A program made the translations under genes and the position numbers. From contig NW_017566993.1 in the NCBI RefSeq assembly GCF_001661265.1, positions 310,001-374,000 on the forward strand: a stretch of DNA of 64,000 nt. The letters are read 5' to 3'. The stretch is from Saitoella complicata NRRL Y-17804 (Eukaryota; Ascomycota; Saitoellomycetes; Saitoellales; Saitoellaceae). Positions 20,774 through 31,900 of the stretch are shown here, in pieces. A model generated the notes under the pieces. It did no database searches, had not been told where the DNA came from, and saw only the letters and a list, made by a program, of their open reading frames with translations. Within the stretch, counting starts at the first letter, position 1. Every line of letters starts with the position of its first letter.

Positions 20774-22377
20774 CTAGAATTCGTCTTCATCCCCGGCAAG
20801 ATCCTCCTCCAACGTCTCCATGAACCCCTCCTCCGTACCAAATATTCTGCCATACGCGAAACGAGCACAATCCACAGCCGCATCATAATCCGTGGTAAGA
20901 GCAGGAGTAAGTGGAATAATTCTGCTCGTCTTGTCACTTGAGTCGGAAGGTGAAGAAGAGTGTTGGGTATACGACAGCTCAAAGAGGAAATCCATTGTAA
21001 CGGCTGCTTCACCAGCAACCGAACGGATTGCTTCGTTCTTGAGGGCAATGGATGCTTGCTTCAGAGCGTTGACGGCGTCTGATGTTCCCGTTGTACTCAG
21101 ATACCAAATCCCTGCATGCTCAAGTCAGCATTTGAAACAAGTAATCGTGGAGTGGGCACATACATTGTCCATTTGGGCACTCGCCTGTCCCACTTCCATG
21201 AATCTGTGCTATCACAGACTGTGCATTTTGACCAAGTGTACCAGGCGGAAACACCACTATCGACGCGTCACCCGTGGGAACCAGGGCTTTGCAGTCTCCT
21301 TTCACGACAATGACCTTCCGCAAGATGGCCGAATCCTTGTACCCGGTCAGGCCTGACACGCGTTCGACATACGTCCCACACTTGACGGTTTCACCGCCGT
21401 CGAACGCCACCTCCACACCCTCTTCGGTCGCGTTCTGCGAGACTGTACGTTTACCAAGGACGTACGTTGCTCCCTTAACTGCTGCCGCTCGACAAAAGGC
21501 CTGGCTCAGTTCCCCACCTCCGCCATACATGGGCACTATAGTTGGGAAAGCGCCATAAATACCTAAGGAAGTCAGGTGTCGATGTATCAGCGGTAATGCG
21601 TCTTGAACGCAGAGGGCTTCAGGAGACGGCGCCAAAGCTATTGCATACGTGATAGAAGACACAAGAGCAGGTGAAAGTGAGAAAGGCGGTGCTGCTAGAA
21701 CGACCGGAAGCGCTTGTTCGGATTTCGCTGGTCACTGTTAGTCACATGCGCAGACGATGCTGAACAAGTACCAACCTTCCCAGATCCTTCTGTTCTCCTC
21801 ACTGGCGTAATCTGTGGCAAACTTGAGAAACTTCATCACACGCCTCTTTGTCAGAAGGTCCCATTTGTCACTCGTGAACACATCTTCACGGCCTGCGGGT
21901 ACTTTTACTAGACCGCACTCCTCATTTCTCTCAGATTGATAGACCCAGGTCGTTGGTAATGATTTGAAGTCAAGATACCGCGATATCCGTGACGAGACCA
22001 ATACGTCAATTAATTTAGATTTGGCGTACAATATCCGTGGGGACAGGTCGATGGCATAAGCTCGAGCTTGGCCAAGACCTGATTCGTCGTGTATGCTCAA
22101 GGTTGCCGAGGTAAATGCGCCAGACTCATTCTTTTGGTAAGCCTTTACCCAAGTCTCAAGCTCATTGAGGCTAAGAGCTGCCCAATCTGAGCCGTAATAT
22201 TCATTCGTATCAACATGGAGGACGGATTTGCCGGAGCGTGCGCAAGCTCTGCAGAGACATGTCAGCGCCAAACACTTGTAGAGGAGCCCAGGAGGATGCA
22301 CACGCCGCCAGTATTGACTCCGGGAGACCAGTCCCGTTGATCACAACGTCGTAATTGCCGGCCAAAGATTCTTCCAT
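20774..22377 (-). CDS. MRS6: Rab escort protein (REP, Mrs6-like)
   Basis: Four exons on the minus strand, 22377-22304, 22248-21776, 21727-21164 and 21111-20774, with introns of 55, 48, 49-52 bp class, give 482 residues. REP presents newly made Rab GTPases to geranylgeranyltransferase II and delivers them to membranes. The FAD-like N-terminus NYDVVINGTGLPESILAA, then SGKSVLHVDTNEYYGSDWA, is the GDI/REP dinucleotide-fold signature. YAIDLSPRILYAKSKLIDVL and the YGGGGELSQAFCRAAAVKG block are conserved later. REP is favoured over Rab GDI because of the divergent start and the insert after DWAALSL, though it is shorter than yeast Mrs6 (~600). The intron 2 donor GTTGGT is unusual. It shares a 143-bp divergent promoter with NIC96. 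Confidence 0.88.
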
Positions 22378-22520
22378 TGTCGGTTCCCTTGCTGGTGGCT
22401 CGGTTCAATGTTGTGATGTCAGGGCGCGCTTTCCCTGAATCTTGCACGTGAGCTGTGTTATGAGCTGCAGCATCCCATTGCAATTGAGCCTGGACGAACG
22501 TCGCAAACGACAGAGTCAAG

Positions 22521-25328
22521 ATGAACAACATGGCGCCTCCAATCGTGGATACGTCGTCGGGAATGCCGAATCCTAACCCGTCTTTCTCTGTTTTGAACGA
22601 CATTCTCGCTCAATCCAAGAAGCTGACAACGGAGCTTCAGCTTTTGCAGCCGGAAATCCCGCAGATTCAGCTCTCTTTAGAACAGATTGAGGCGCGTGCA
22701 AAGGACCTTGCGCAAAAGGCTGCCCAAGCCGCTCGCGACGGCGATTCTAAGGCTCATCTTGTGTTGGCTGGAAGCGGAGTGAATCCTGCGGAGACCAAAC
22801 AAGACCTGGCGCAGATCAGGTTTCCTGAACCAATTGACCCTCTTGTACCATCACACGACGCGAGAGATCTCGACCGTCACTTGCGCTACAAGAAGGAGCA
22901 GAATATCACTTCGGCTATCGACGAATCAATCAGACGTACGCAAAAGGACTTCGAAGCATTCGTTGCCAGAAACATCAATCTTGACTGGGAGAAGCAAAAG
23001 CAGAGAGTTTTCGAGTCCATTGGCTTGGCGGCAAGAACTGGCGATGAAAAGGACGCAGAGAAGCCGGGCGCCTCCGTTTTTGGCAAATCAATGGGGTTCT
23101 CTACGCACAAGCGCAGCTTGTCACGCTCCGTGCTCGGCAAATCTGTTCTGGGTGTTTTCGACAAGGAGGAGTTCCAGGATGTCGGTGAGCCCCGCAAGAA
23201 GCCGACAGCGGGCAGCCTTACGTCCCACCTCCGCCGCCAGCAGTTTGCTACTGTTGTCAAGCACTTGAACGACCTCCGCTTGAAGGGTACTCCTTTTGGC
23301 ATTATATCCGCCTTCTCGGCTCTGTCTGATAATGCAGGGAACAAGGCGACCATTCAGCAGCTTGGCGACGCGTGGAAGTTGATGGGAGTGTTGGCCAATG
23401 AGGAGAATGTCCACAACGGAGAATTCTACGGCGACTCCATTACTGAGCGACAGTACGCCAAGCAGTACGCTGCTGCTACTCCTCGCTCCAAGGATACCAC
23501 TGCTCTGAATAAGCATATCACTGCGGCCTCCCGCAAATGGCTTGAGGAGCAATTCCGAGTAGTTGTCGATAACTTGATTGTCAGCAACCCCCAGTTGGCA
23601 CAAATCGGTGGAGTTCCCTCGATCAACAACAAAATCCGGGGTTATCTCAACGTACGCTTCAAGCAAGACGGCGAATGGAATGGACCAAAGTTCGAGCTGG
23701 TCGAAGACTACCCGATATGGGCGCACATCTTCTACTTGATTCGCGCTGGCCGTCTCGAGGAGGCTGTCAAGTTCACCGAAGCCAACGATGCATGGTTCCA
23801 GAATGGGGAAAGATCATTCCCGACATACATTCGCACCTACGCCACGTCTCCTGATCGTCGTCTTCCCCGGCAATTGCGCGACCGTCTGCATGCGGACTTT
23901 AACCAGCGTATTAGGTTCTTGACGGAAGACACTGATCCGTACAAGCATGCTGTATACAAGATTATTGGTCGCTGTGAGTTGAACAGGAGGTCGTTGAGAG
24001 TTCTTAGTACTACCGAGGACTGGATGTGGTTGCAGTTCATATTGGCTAGGGAGACGGAGGACCCAAACGAGCCTATTCAGGACAGGTATACCCTCGAGGA
24101 CGTCCAGAAGCTCGTCTTGACCTTCGGCGCGAAGCACTTCAACGCTTCTGGTCAGAACGCTATTGTCTACTTCCAGGTGCTGTTGATGACTGGACAGTTC
24201 GAGCGTGCAGTGCACTACATGTACTCGTACCACTGCATCGATGCTGTTCATTTTGCGATTGCATTGACGTACTACGGATTGTTGCGCGTTCCCGTCGAGT
24301 CGCCGGTTACGGAGGCGGATCTACTCATTCTCGACCAAGAGCGCGATATCTCTTATATCAATTTCGCACGCCTTATCTGCGTGTATGTTCGCGATTTCCG
24401 TCAAACTGATCCTGAGGAGGCTATCGATTATCTGGCCTTGATCTGCTTGAACGGTGATTTGCCGGCGCCCAAGTCCGCTGAGCAGCGTGCACTCTGCCAC
24501 AGCGCAATCAGGGAGTTGGTGTTGGAGACTAGACAGTACGACCGTCTCATCGGTGACGTACGTGCGGATGGCACTCGTATCCCTGGTGCTATTGAGCAGA
24601 AGATGCGCCTCATTCAATTGCCTAATGAGAAGGACTATCTCCGCACTATCACCGAGCAGGCTGCGGCTCAGGCCGACAACGATGCCAGAACAAACGATGC
24701 GGTCTTGCTCTACCACCTGTCCGAGGCGTACGACACTGTCGTTAGTATCATCAACAAGAAGCTCGGTGACGCGATTGCCGATATGACCACGGATATTGCT
24801 CACGCTCCGCATGTTCCGCAGGATGCGAATGTCTCGCTTGCGGCTTCGGAAGATGCGGCGGTACTTGCTAAGAATATGATTGATGTGTACGCCAACAATG
24901 CTGCAATCATCAAGAGCATCAGTGTCGTGAACCGAGAAGCATGTGATACCCTCCAGAAAATGCTCGGTGCACGCAAGTTGTACGAGTCCGGAGATTGGGA
25001 GAACGCGCTGCAGGTCATCGAACAGCTTGACTTCCTGCCGTTGTTGTCTGCAGATTTGACAGATGTTCGTCACCGTGCTCAGCAATTCGCTTCCTTGCAC
25101 GAGAGCATTGCGAAGAATGTGTCGAACCTGGTGATTATGGCGATGGAGTCTATGCAGGCGATTAGTATGGGCTTGAAGGAGAGTACATACACAGATCCAA
25201 GCAGAGTGGCGAAGTTGAAGGAAATCAAGAGGAAAGCGAAAAACGCTGTGATGTATGCCGGTTTGATCCAGTACAGGATGCCGGCGGATGTGTACACCAA
25301 GCTGATGCGGTTGGAGGTTATGATCTGA
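22521..25328 (+). CDS. NIC96: Nucleoporin Nic96/Nup93
   Basis: Single exon, 935 residues. Nic96 is a scaffold nucleoporin of the inner ring and anchors the Nsp1-Nup57-Nup49 channel trimer. The N-terminal ~60 residues hold the coiled, Nsp1-complex-binding region (VLNDILAQSKKLTTELQLL). From about residue 240 onward there is a continuous alpha-helical ACE1-type solenoid, with WAHIFYLIRAGRLEEAVKF, QFERAVHYMY and the C-terminal KNAVMYAGLIQYRMPADVY block characteristic of the family. Two ATGs (22521 and 22530) are possible starts. Length and motif order match fungal orthologues. It is divergent from REP and convergent with the secreted-protein gene. Confidence 0.95.
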   Translation: MNNMAPPIVDTSSGMPNPNPSFSVLNDILAQSKKLTTELQLLQPEIPQIQLSLEQIEARAKDLAQKAAQAARDGDSKAHLVLAGSGVNPAETKQDLAQIRFPEPIDPLVPSHDARDLDRHLRYKKEQNITSAIDESIRRTQKDFEAFVARNINLDWEKQKQRVFESIGLAARTGDEKDAEKPGASVFGKSMGFSTHKRSLSRSVLGKSVLGVFDKEEFQDVGEPRKKPTAGSLTSHLRRQQFATVVKHLNDLRLKGTPFGIISAFSALSDNAGNKATIQQLGDAWKLMGVLANEENVHNGEFYGDSITERQYAKQYAAATPRSKDTTALNKHITAASRKWLEEQFRVVVDNLIVSNPQLAQIGGVPSINNKIRGYLNVRFKQDGEWNGPKFELVEDYPIWAHIFYLIRAGRLEEAVKFTEANDAWFQNGERSFPTYIRTYATSPDRRLPRQLRDRLHADFNQRIRFLTEDTDPYKHAVYKIIGRCELNRRSLRVLSTTEDWMWLQFILARETEDPNEPIQDRYTLEDVQKLVLTFGAKHFNASGQNAIVYFQVLLMTGQFERAVHYMYSYHCIDAVHFAIALTYYGLLRVPVESPVTEADLLILDQERDISYINFARLICVYVRDFRQTDPEEAIDYLALICLNGDLPAPKSAEQRALCHSAIRELVLETRQYDRLIGDVRADGTRIPGAIEQKMRLIQLPNEKDYLRTITEQAAAQADNDARTNDAVLLYHLSEAYDTVVSIINKKLGDAIADMTTDIAHAPHVPQDANVSLAASEDAAVLAKNMIDVYANNAAIIKSISVVNREACDTLQKMLGARKLYESGDWENALQVIEQLDFLPLLSADLTDVRHRAQQFASLHESIAKNVSNLVIMAMESMQAISMGLKESTYTDPSRVAKLKEIKRKAKNAVMYAGLIQYRMPADVYTKLMRLEVMI

Positions 25329-25767
25329 GTATGACAAAGAAAAAGGGACGATATACCTACATAGACAGTTCGGAATTGAAGGTCACGTTATGTATCATGC
25401 TCCTGGTTGTTTTGATTCTTCTTGTACTCGCGTGTTCGTAGGGCGACTGGTAACCCGATTTTGATCTCGACTTCTCACGATAATTCACGACGACACACCG
25501 GGCAACAAACACTCTCACTGAGGTAAAGTCTCCGCGATCATTTCCTAAGCCATAGAGAACAGACAACGGCCTTGTGCAGGCAGCCGACTCAATAGTGATC
25601 CGAACTGCCAAAATTATGAGAGAGGCGGTGAACCCAAATAAGGAATGGAACATGAATTCATCACAGGAGACCCGAAGGCCCCCTCGTACCCAAAAAAAAA
25701 TCAAGAAGGAAACCTAAACCCACGAAGAAAGAAATCGAACGCTATACCATGCCTATCATCAGAATCC
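25329..25767. other. Convergent intergenic region NIC96 / secreted protein
   Basis: About 440 bp between two 3' ends, presumably the two terminators. A run of nine A at 25691-25699 stands out. No gene or hairpin that I can support. Confidence 0.5.
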
Positions 25768-26652
25768 TTACATGCTAGAGTCAGAAGAGTAAGAAGCAGC
25801 GTAGTAGTAAGAGCCATCGCACTCCTCAACAAGCTCAACCGCAAGAAGCTCCTCGCAGTTGTACGTGGCAGAGCCCGTGTATCCACACTCGGCCTCCTCG
25901 ATCACAATCATCAACCCATCGCAACCATCAACGGTGATCTGGGTACCGAACAAGGAGTCAATGTCGCAGACGGTGGCAGAGTAGATTGGGGTGCTGCAGT
26001 CATTGCCGAAGATGAAGACGTGGGCTTCGTCGGTGGTGAGGGAGAAGTCGAAGTCGACGGTGAAGGACTCGTAGGTGGGGGTGTAAGCAGTGTAGCTGGA
26101 GAGCGCACGCTTCTCAGCGATACCCTGAGCATCGCGCTTCTTGTAAACAACCTCGCTAGAATCACATTCGTACGAGGCAACAAAGGTGTACTGAATTTCC
26201 TCAGACAAGTATCCCTTGACCGGGCACTCCTGGAGAGGAAGCTCCTGGCAACCGAGATCAACGCCCTTGTAGCGCACGTGGGCCTCACGGGACTCATCAC
26301 CCTCGCAACCGTCGATCTCAATGGTGACGGCACATCCGTTGGTGGTGTAAGGAGCACCAATACCGCCGGCGATGGAGGTGATGGCGAACTGCTCCTGGCA
26401 AGCAACGTCGCCGTTCGTGTCGTAGACGTTGACAAGGACAACATCCTCCTCGTAACCAGCAGGGGAGGTCCAGGTCTGGTAGTCCCAGACGACGGAGACG
26501 GTGCTAGCCCTGTCAGCAGAGCGCTTGGCAAGACCAGCAAGAGGGGGCGTGGGAATGCGGGCACCGGCGTGAGCAGCAGGAGCGGCGTTGGCGGCCAAAG
26601 AAGAAAGGACACCGGCGAAGGCGGACAAAAAGAAAGCGTTGGTGATCTGCAT
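25768..26652 (-). CDS. Secreted two-domain Cys-rich protein with dibasic sites
   Basis: Single exon, 294 residues. A signal peptide is clear (MQITNAFFLSAFAGVLSSLA, then ANA-A). Dibasic Kex2-type sites follow at KR 43-44, KKR 171-173 and KR 181-182. They bracket two halves, about 45-170 and 183-294, each with exactly six cysteines (85, 107, 116, 135, 143, 163 and 219, 229, 244, 256, 266, 278). The halves share a pattern: I-x-[IV]-D-G-C-[ED]-G, a Tyr-Gly, C-x-E-L, and E-C near the end. This suggests an internal duplication cleaved into two secreted modules. I do not recognise the family; surface adhesion or an effector-like role is only speculation. A TATAAG motif lies about 135 bp upstream. 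Confidence 0.82.
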   Translation of the reverse strand: MQITNAFFLSAFAGVLSSLAANAAPAAHAGARIPTPPLAGLAKRSADRASTVSVVWDYQTWTSPAGYEEDVVLVNVYDTNGDVACQEQFAITSIAGGIGAPYTTNGCAVTIEIDGCEGDESREAHVRYKGVDLGCQELPLQECPVKGYLSEEIQYTFVASYECDSSEVVYKKRDAQGIAEKRALSSYTAYTPTYESFTVDFDFSLTTDEAHVFIFGNDCSTPIYSATVCDIDSLFGTQITVDGCDGLMIVIEEAECGYTGSATYNCEELLAVELVEECDGSYYYAASYSSDSSM

Positions 26653-26783
26653 TTTCGTTGTTGTGTTGAAAGTGTTGTGAAAAGAGTGTAGTGAGAGTTG
26701 TAGAAAGAGTGATTGCTGTCTGCGAAAGAGCGAACTTGTGATGAACTTGGGATGAGCGTTTTTGGGCGACGGACAATGGGGTT

Positions 26784-26789
26784 CTTATA
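26784..26789 (-). promoter_or_regulatory. TATA-like element of the secreted-protein gene
   Basis: TATAAG on the minus strand, about 135 bp before the ATG at 26652. The spacing equals that of the DUR3 TATA box. Candidate only. Confidence 0.4.
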
Positions 26790-27532
26790 GGAGGAGAGCA
26801 TATGGATCGAGGACGGGGCGGGGTTAGTCATGAGATCGGTCCGTGTGCTTGAGGAGAAATCATAGGCCCGCCAGCACGCTCCCACACGATCATCTGATTA
26901 GTCCCCCATTTGGATTTGAAGATTTTCCAGATGGACCGGTCCGCTTTTGGCTGATCCATCTGACCCAGTTGTTTTTACCCGCTCTGAATGGCGGTGCTGG
27001 CCTTCTCCGTTATTCACACCCCCACACGGTCACACGGTCACCAGCCTGGTGCTGTGGCTGGTGCCTTCACACGCTAACTCGCCAACGTCCTCAAAAACTT
27101 CCCCAGCGCGACCCCTCCACCTTGAACTTACAAACATCTCCATCTCGCCAACTCAGGAAATTGTGAGTACAATTCTTCTTGTCATATCTCGGACTCCTCG
27201 GAAGAGTTCCACTCAAAGTGATGATTCTTTGTCGCCCCAGTCGTGAAAAGCGGTCTTAACCCCCGCCTACATGACGATTCGACGTAGGGTCTCCAAACAC
27301 CCGTAACTGATCTTGAGTGGAATCATTTCGTTTGGAATGAGATTTTGACGAGTACGCGATCATGTCGGACATGTGCTAATTGTCCCTGAAGATATAGGTC
27401 TTCTGCTCTTTCTTCGTTCGTCGATGTTCGACTGCCTCCCCCGTGCGTCTAGCATAGCCAATACAGCTATTTCCTTATCAATTGTTCAGATCTGCGACAG
27501 CAATCGATGCTGAGGGTTTGCTCCCTTCCTCG

Positions 27533-27648
27533 CCGCATGCTATTGAAGAAGCCAATGATGTCCAAAAATTATTTCATGCTAAGAATGATCTTCATGATTC
27601 CACTGTGTATTCCACAATGCCCTGAGGCTTCTTCAATTGGCTATGCGG
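27533..27648. repeat. Imperfect inverted repeat (hairpin-forming)
   Basis: Left arm 27533-27553 and right arm 27626-27648 pair through a perfect 12-bp core (ATTGAAGAAGCC against GGCTTCTTCAAT) plus CCGCAT against ATGCGG with a small bulge. The 72-nt loop is AT-rich. There are no coding features and no target-site duplications that I can see, so this could be a foldback element, a small-RNA precursor or a terminator-like hairpin. Confidence 0.6.
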
Positions 27649-27725
27649 TGATGGGAGTGTGCAGGAATCTTCCATTCTTACAGCTACTCTATTGAATATA
27701 TCTTGATCACTCTACCTCATCCTTT

Positions 27726-28540
27726 TTAACCCTGGTAGGCTTTGACCTCAGGGCTGTTCCAGCTCAAGAACAAACCGCTCAAGTCCTTGGTAGCTTTCAC
27801 CGCCAACCTCGCACAAACACCAGCGGGCTTCTCCGCAGGCACCAAGTCACCATTCTCGTGCAACTGAATGAACTTGGAGTGTCCCTCACCCATCTTGGTC
27901 CTGTGCTCCTCACGGATAGCCCTCTGCATCTCAGTGTCAACGACACCAGGACGAATAGAGACAGCAGTGATCTCGGGCTCCTCGAAGGCGAGGGTCTCGT
28001 TAAGGTGGTTCATGGCGGCCTTGGTAGAACCGTAGCAACCCCAACCCTCATATGCAGAGGTAGCAGCGCCAGAAGAGACGAAGACGACCCTACCCTTGGA
28101 CTTGCGAAGGTGAGGAATAGACTCCTTGATAGCAGGGAGGAGACCAAAAAAGTTAATGTCGTAACCCTTACGCCAAGCATCGACATCAGCATCTTCGAGC
28201 CTAGCGACAGGGTCGAGGGTACCGGCGTTCAGGACCAATCCGTCCAATTGTCCCCACTTCTCGATGGCCTTGTTGACGGCGTTCTTGGAGGTCTCGGGGG
28301 AAGCGACGTCACCGGTGACGATCTCGATGCTGTCGGAGTATTGCTCCTTCAAAGAGGTGAGGCCGGCGGGGGTGGAACGGGACACAGCGACGATCTTCGA
28401 GGAGAACTCGGTGAGGAGGGTCTTGCAGACCTCGAGGCCGATTCCGCGGGAAGCCCCGGTGACGATGCTATAGCAGTGGATGGTCAGTGTTATGGCAGTG
28501 AGGCCGAATTGAATCGAACGTACATGACAGGAGAAGACAT
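27726..28540 (-). CDS. Short-chain dehydrogenase, IRC24/benzil-reductase type
   Basis: Two exons, 28540-28524 and 28467-27726, with a 56-bp intron, give 252 residues. The first exon supplies only MSSPVI; the splice joins it to IVTGASRGIGLEV, the NADP(H) glycine motif. The catalytic set is present: NAG after VLNAGTLDPV, the Ser in VVFVSSGAA and the YGSTK of the YxxxK motif. The downstream block RPGVVDTEMQ is typical. Closest family resemblance is to yeast Irc24/Yir035c-type reductases, which reduce diketones such as benzil with NADPH. Physiological substrate is unknown. Cytosolic, no signal peptide. Confidence 0.9.
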
Positions 28541-28943
28541 GGTAATTGTGCTTTCCGGGAAATGGTTCATATCTGATCCAGCAGCTGCGGGTATTAGTAA
28601 CCGACCCGAGACGTCATATCAACATCAACGTGTACAACGATGATGTGGCTCGTGGAGCGTTATAGAAAGATGATCTGTAAATACTTCGAGGCATATCAGA
28701 CGTCTTTGATCATGCCCATCTGGTATGGACGTTCTTCGGTAGTTATCGATGGTGCCTGCTGTCGCTGGCGTTGGGGTCCAGGCCCGTGCGCGTCTCGGTA
28801 TACCGAGCCTAAATACCATCGATTTATTCCGCGGAGACTCGGCGACTGGTACAATCGGTCAACAGCATTCTGACAATTATCCTGCCGCATACTACGTCGC
28901 TTCCTTTGGTCTGCGGGGTCTATGATCGACCTGGCTTCCCCTA
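28541..28943. other. Divergent promoter region SDR / TMCO4-like gene
   Basis: About 400 bp between divergent starts. It holds the perfect palindrome at 28794-28807 and a flanking 9-bp inverted pair (28745-28753 and 28815-28823). No ORF of note. Confidence 0.5.
28794..28807. promoter_or_regulatory. Perfect 14-bp palindrome containing CGG-N4-CCG
   Basis: CTCGGTATACCGAG is a perfect palindrome whose centre, CGG-TATA-CCG, is the inverted-triplet arrangement bound by many Zn2Cys6 fungal regulators. It lies about 255 bp upstream of the reductase ATG and 137 bp upstream of the TMCO4-like ATG. Confidence 0.4.
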
Positions 28944-31900
28944 ATGAGCTTGAACGACGTCAATGAGAGCCGTTCGGCAACTGTTCGCCAAAGAGCCGTA
29001 GGGCTAGAATTCGATTGTGGTAACAATGGTGGTGATCCGTATCAAGATCCAGCAGAAGCGTTCGAGCAGATGTCTGTGCGGGATCTACCACCACCGCCAA
29101 TACCACCTCATAAACAACACCTGACCCCGGAAGCCGACTTGGGAGAATGGCAGGCTATGCCTTCAACAAAGGACGGACACAAAGCGACACATCGAAGAGG
29201 AAGTAGTCAGGGTGAGGGTACGATCCTGGAACACCCGGAATGGAATCCAGCTGGTGCGTCAGAATGGAGCCACCAGGTAGCTGTCGGTCAGGATCGTCCA
29301 CATGGGTCACCTGTGCTAGAAAGGAAGGAGACTACAGCTGACGACGACGGCGAGTGGACAAATATGGAAGCGATCGCAACATACGACATGTATGACGAGG
29401 ATGGACGGATAATTGCACGAGCTGCGGTGGATGACGAGGATGAGAGGGCTACCGGAGCGAAGGGATACACCAGGGTAGATGCGGACGAGGACAACCAGTC
29501 TGCAACATCCATGGACGAAAATACCCGCTACCTCTTTGACGAAACAAAGTTCGAGGATGACGAGGCTGCACGAACACCACTGAGCCAAATGCAGGCTACC
29601 AAGGACCTACTCACGGAAGGACAGCGGATAGCATACGTGGGGATTTGCAAGTTGTTGATGGTAGAAATGTTGCGAGACATATCCAGCTCGAAGAGAAAGG
29701 AGATCGCCAAGGCTACGGAGAGTATGATTTTGTGGAGTCAGAAGATGAGCGTGAGATTATATGCTCATATGGAGATTACTGCTGAAGGTATATCTGGCTT
29801 TCCAGATTGTTGAAGATGACGAGCTGACGCCAGCTATACAGAGCAAGTTATGATCGAGCAACTATCACTACACGGTGTGAAACCGTCAGACCTGGCGCCA
29901 TCACTCATGAAGAACGTCCAAGTCGCAAATCCGAATGCATCCCTCAATGCAGGCGCACCTCCCGCCTATCGCAAAGAGAAATCAACATCCGCTGTCGACG
30001 ACGAAGAGGAAGAAGAAGAGCAGACCGTCAAAGACCTATCCGCCCTCCCTTCAACACGCGAAATCGAGATCGACCTCCGCTGGACAGTCCTCTGCGACCT
30101 CTTCCTCGTCCTAATCGCAGACTCCCTCTACGACGCACGATCACGGGTCCTCCTCGTCCTGATGGGAAAAGCCCTCGACGTCCCATGGGTCGAACTCACT
30201 AAATTCGAGAAACGTGTCACGGACGCCCTGGACGTGCAAGAAGCCGCAGACAAGAACGAATATAAGGAAGAAGGCATCATCTCTACGCGAGCAAAAATGG
30301 CAAAGAGAAAGAGAATGATGATGATGGGACTTGCGATGGCTGGTGGTGGAATCGTCATCGGATTGTCTGCGGGGTTGTTGGCGCCTGTGATTGGTGCTGG
30401 ACTTGGTGTTGCCATGTCTGCTGTTGGGGCGGGCGGTGCGACGACTTTCCTGGCGGGTACGGGAGGTGCGGCATTGATTACTACCGGTGGTGTTCTAGCG
30501 GGAGCAAACACTGGCGTGACCGGTATGTCTCGGCGTACACAAGCTGTCAAGACCTTCGAATTCAGGCCTTTGTACAATACGGGTCGTGTCAATGTCATCA
30601 TCACCGTCTCGGGATGGATGTCTGGCAAAGAAGATGATGTTCGACTTCCGTTCTCGGTCGTGGATCCGGTGATGGGTGATATATTCTCCGTCCTCTGGGA
30701 ACCGGAAATGTTGACCTCCATGGGTCAGACGATCAGAATTCTGGGTACAGAGGTCTTGACCCAGAGTCTGCAACAAGCTCTCGGCCAAACTGTCCTCGGT
30801 GTCCTCCTCAGCGGTCTCCAACTCCCCATGATTCTAACAAAACTAGGATACCTCGTCGACAACCCCTGGAGCAATTCCCTCGACCGTGCAAAAGCAGCAG
30901 GACTGATTATGGCCGACACCCTCCTCCACCACAACCTCGGTAACAGACCAGTAACACTCGTTGGCTACTCCCTCGGCGCCCGCGTAATCTTCTATTGTCT
31001 CCTCGAACTCGCGGCTAAGAACGCGTTCGGGATCGTACAGGATGTATACCTCTTCGGTACCCCCGTCGTCGTGTCCGCAACCGAATACATCAAAGTCTCC
31101 TCCATTGTCGCAGGCCGTTTCGTCAATGGATATTCAAGAACAGACTGGATCCTCGGCTACCTCTTCCGCGCCTCCTCCGGCGGAATCGGCCGCGTAGCCG
31201 GCCTACGCCCCGTTGAAGTCGTCTCCAAAGTCGAAAACGTGGACTGTACAACCTTCGTCGACGGGCACATGTCATACCGTGAAGCTATCCCCAAACTCCT
31301 CAAAACGGTCGGATGGGTCGTTACTTCCGATAAATTCGAGGAGATTGAGGATCCGGATCCGGATAAGCATCGGGAGAGGCAGAGGGTGTTGTTGGAGGAT
31401 TTGGAGGAGGCGAAGCAAAGACTGCCTCAGCAGAAGAAGGGGAGTCGGTTGAGTTGGTTTGGGAAGGTTGCGGGGAGGAGTAGTGTTAATACGCCAGGGC
31501 CTGAGGCGTATACGCAGTTCCAGAAAGACTCAACAAGCACCACGCCCGAAACCTCGGACCCCGAGAACGCGAACAATGGTGAAGTCATCTTCGACATCGT
31601 CGGCATTCGAAAAGAACTAGCCAAAAACGGCGTCGCAGTGAAAGAGCTCAAATCCACCCTCCCACCAGTCGTTGTTCCCTCGAACACGAACACGAACTCG
31701 AGGCCAGGTTCGAGTTCGTCCGGGGCGGGAAGGAGTAGTTTTTCGTTGTTTACGTTGGGAAGGAATAGGAGTGCGGTGGATGTACGGACGCATGCGCCTT
31801 CGGCGCGGAACTCTGTTTCGGAGGGGCCGGAGTCCGATCCCTTCCCGCAAGGGGAGGGTGAGGGGAAACCGCCGGTGTTGAATTTGCGGAGTCCGTTTGG

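Larger units (their letters stand above)
26653..27725. other. Long intergenic region with inverted repeat
   Basis: About 1.07 kb between the secreted-protein start and the reductase 3' end. It has a TATAAG on the minus strand at 26789-26784, likely the secreted-protein core promoter. Short ORFs here lack domains. An imperfect inverted repeat at 27533-27648 is listed separately. Otherwise I see nothing. Confidence 0.5.

Noticed and set aside
25645-26691. A 348-codon + strand frame opposite the secreted-protein gene
   Set aside because: It is the shadow of a single-exon gene with a clear signal peptide and conserved Cys pattern on the minus strand. The + strand product is low complexity with no domain.
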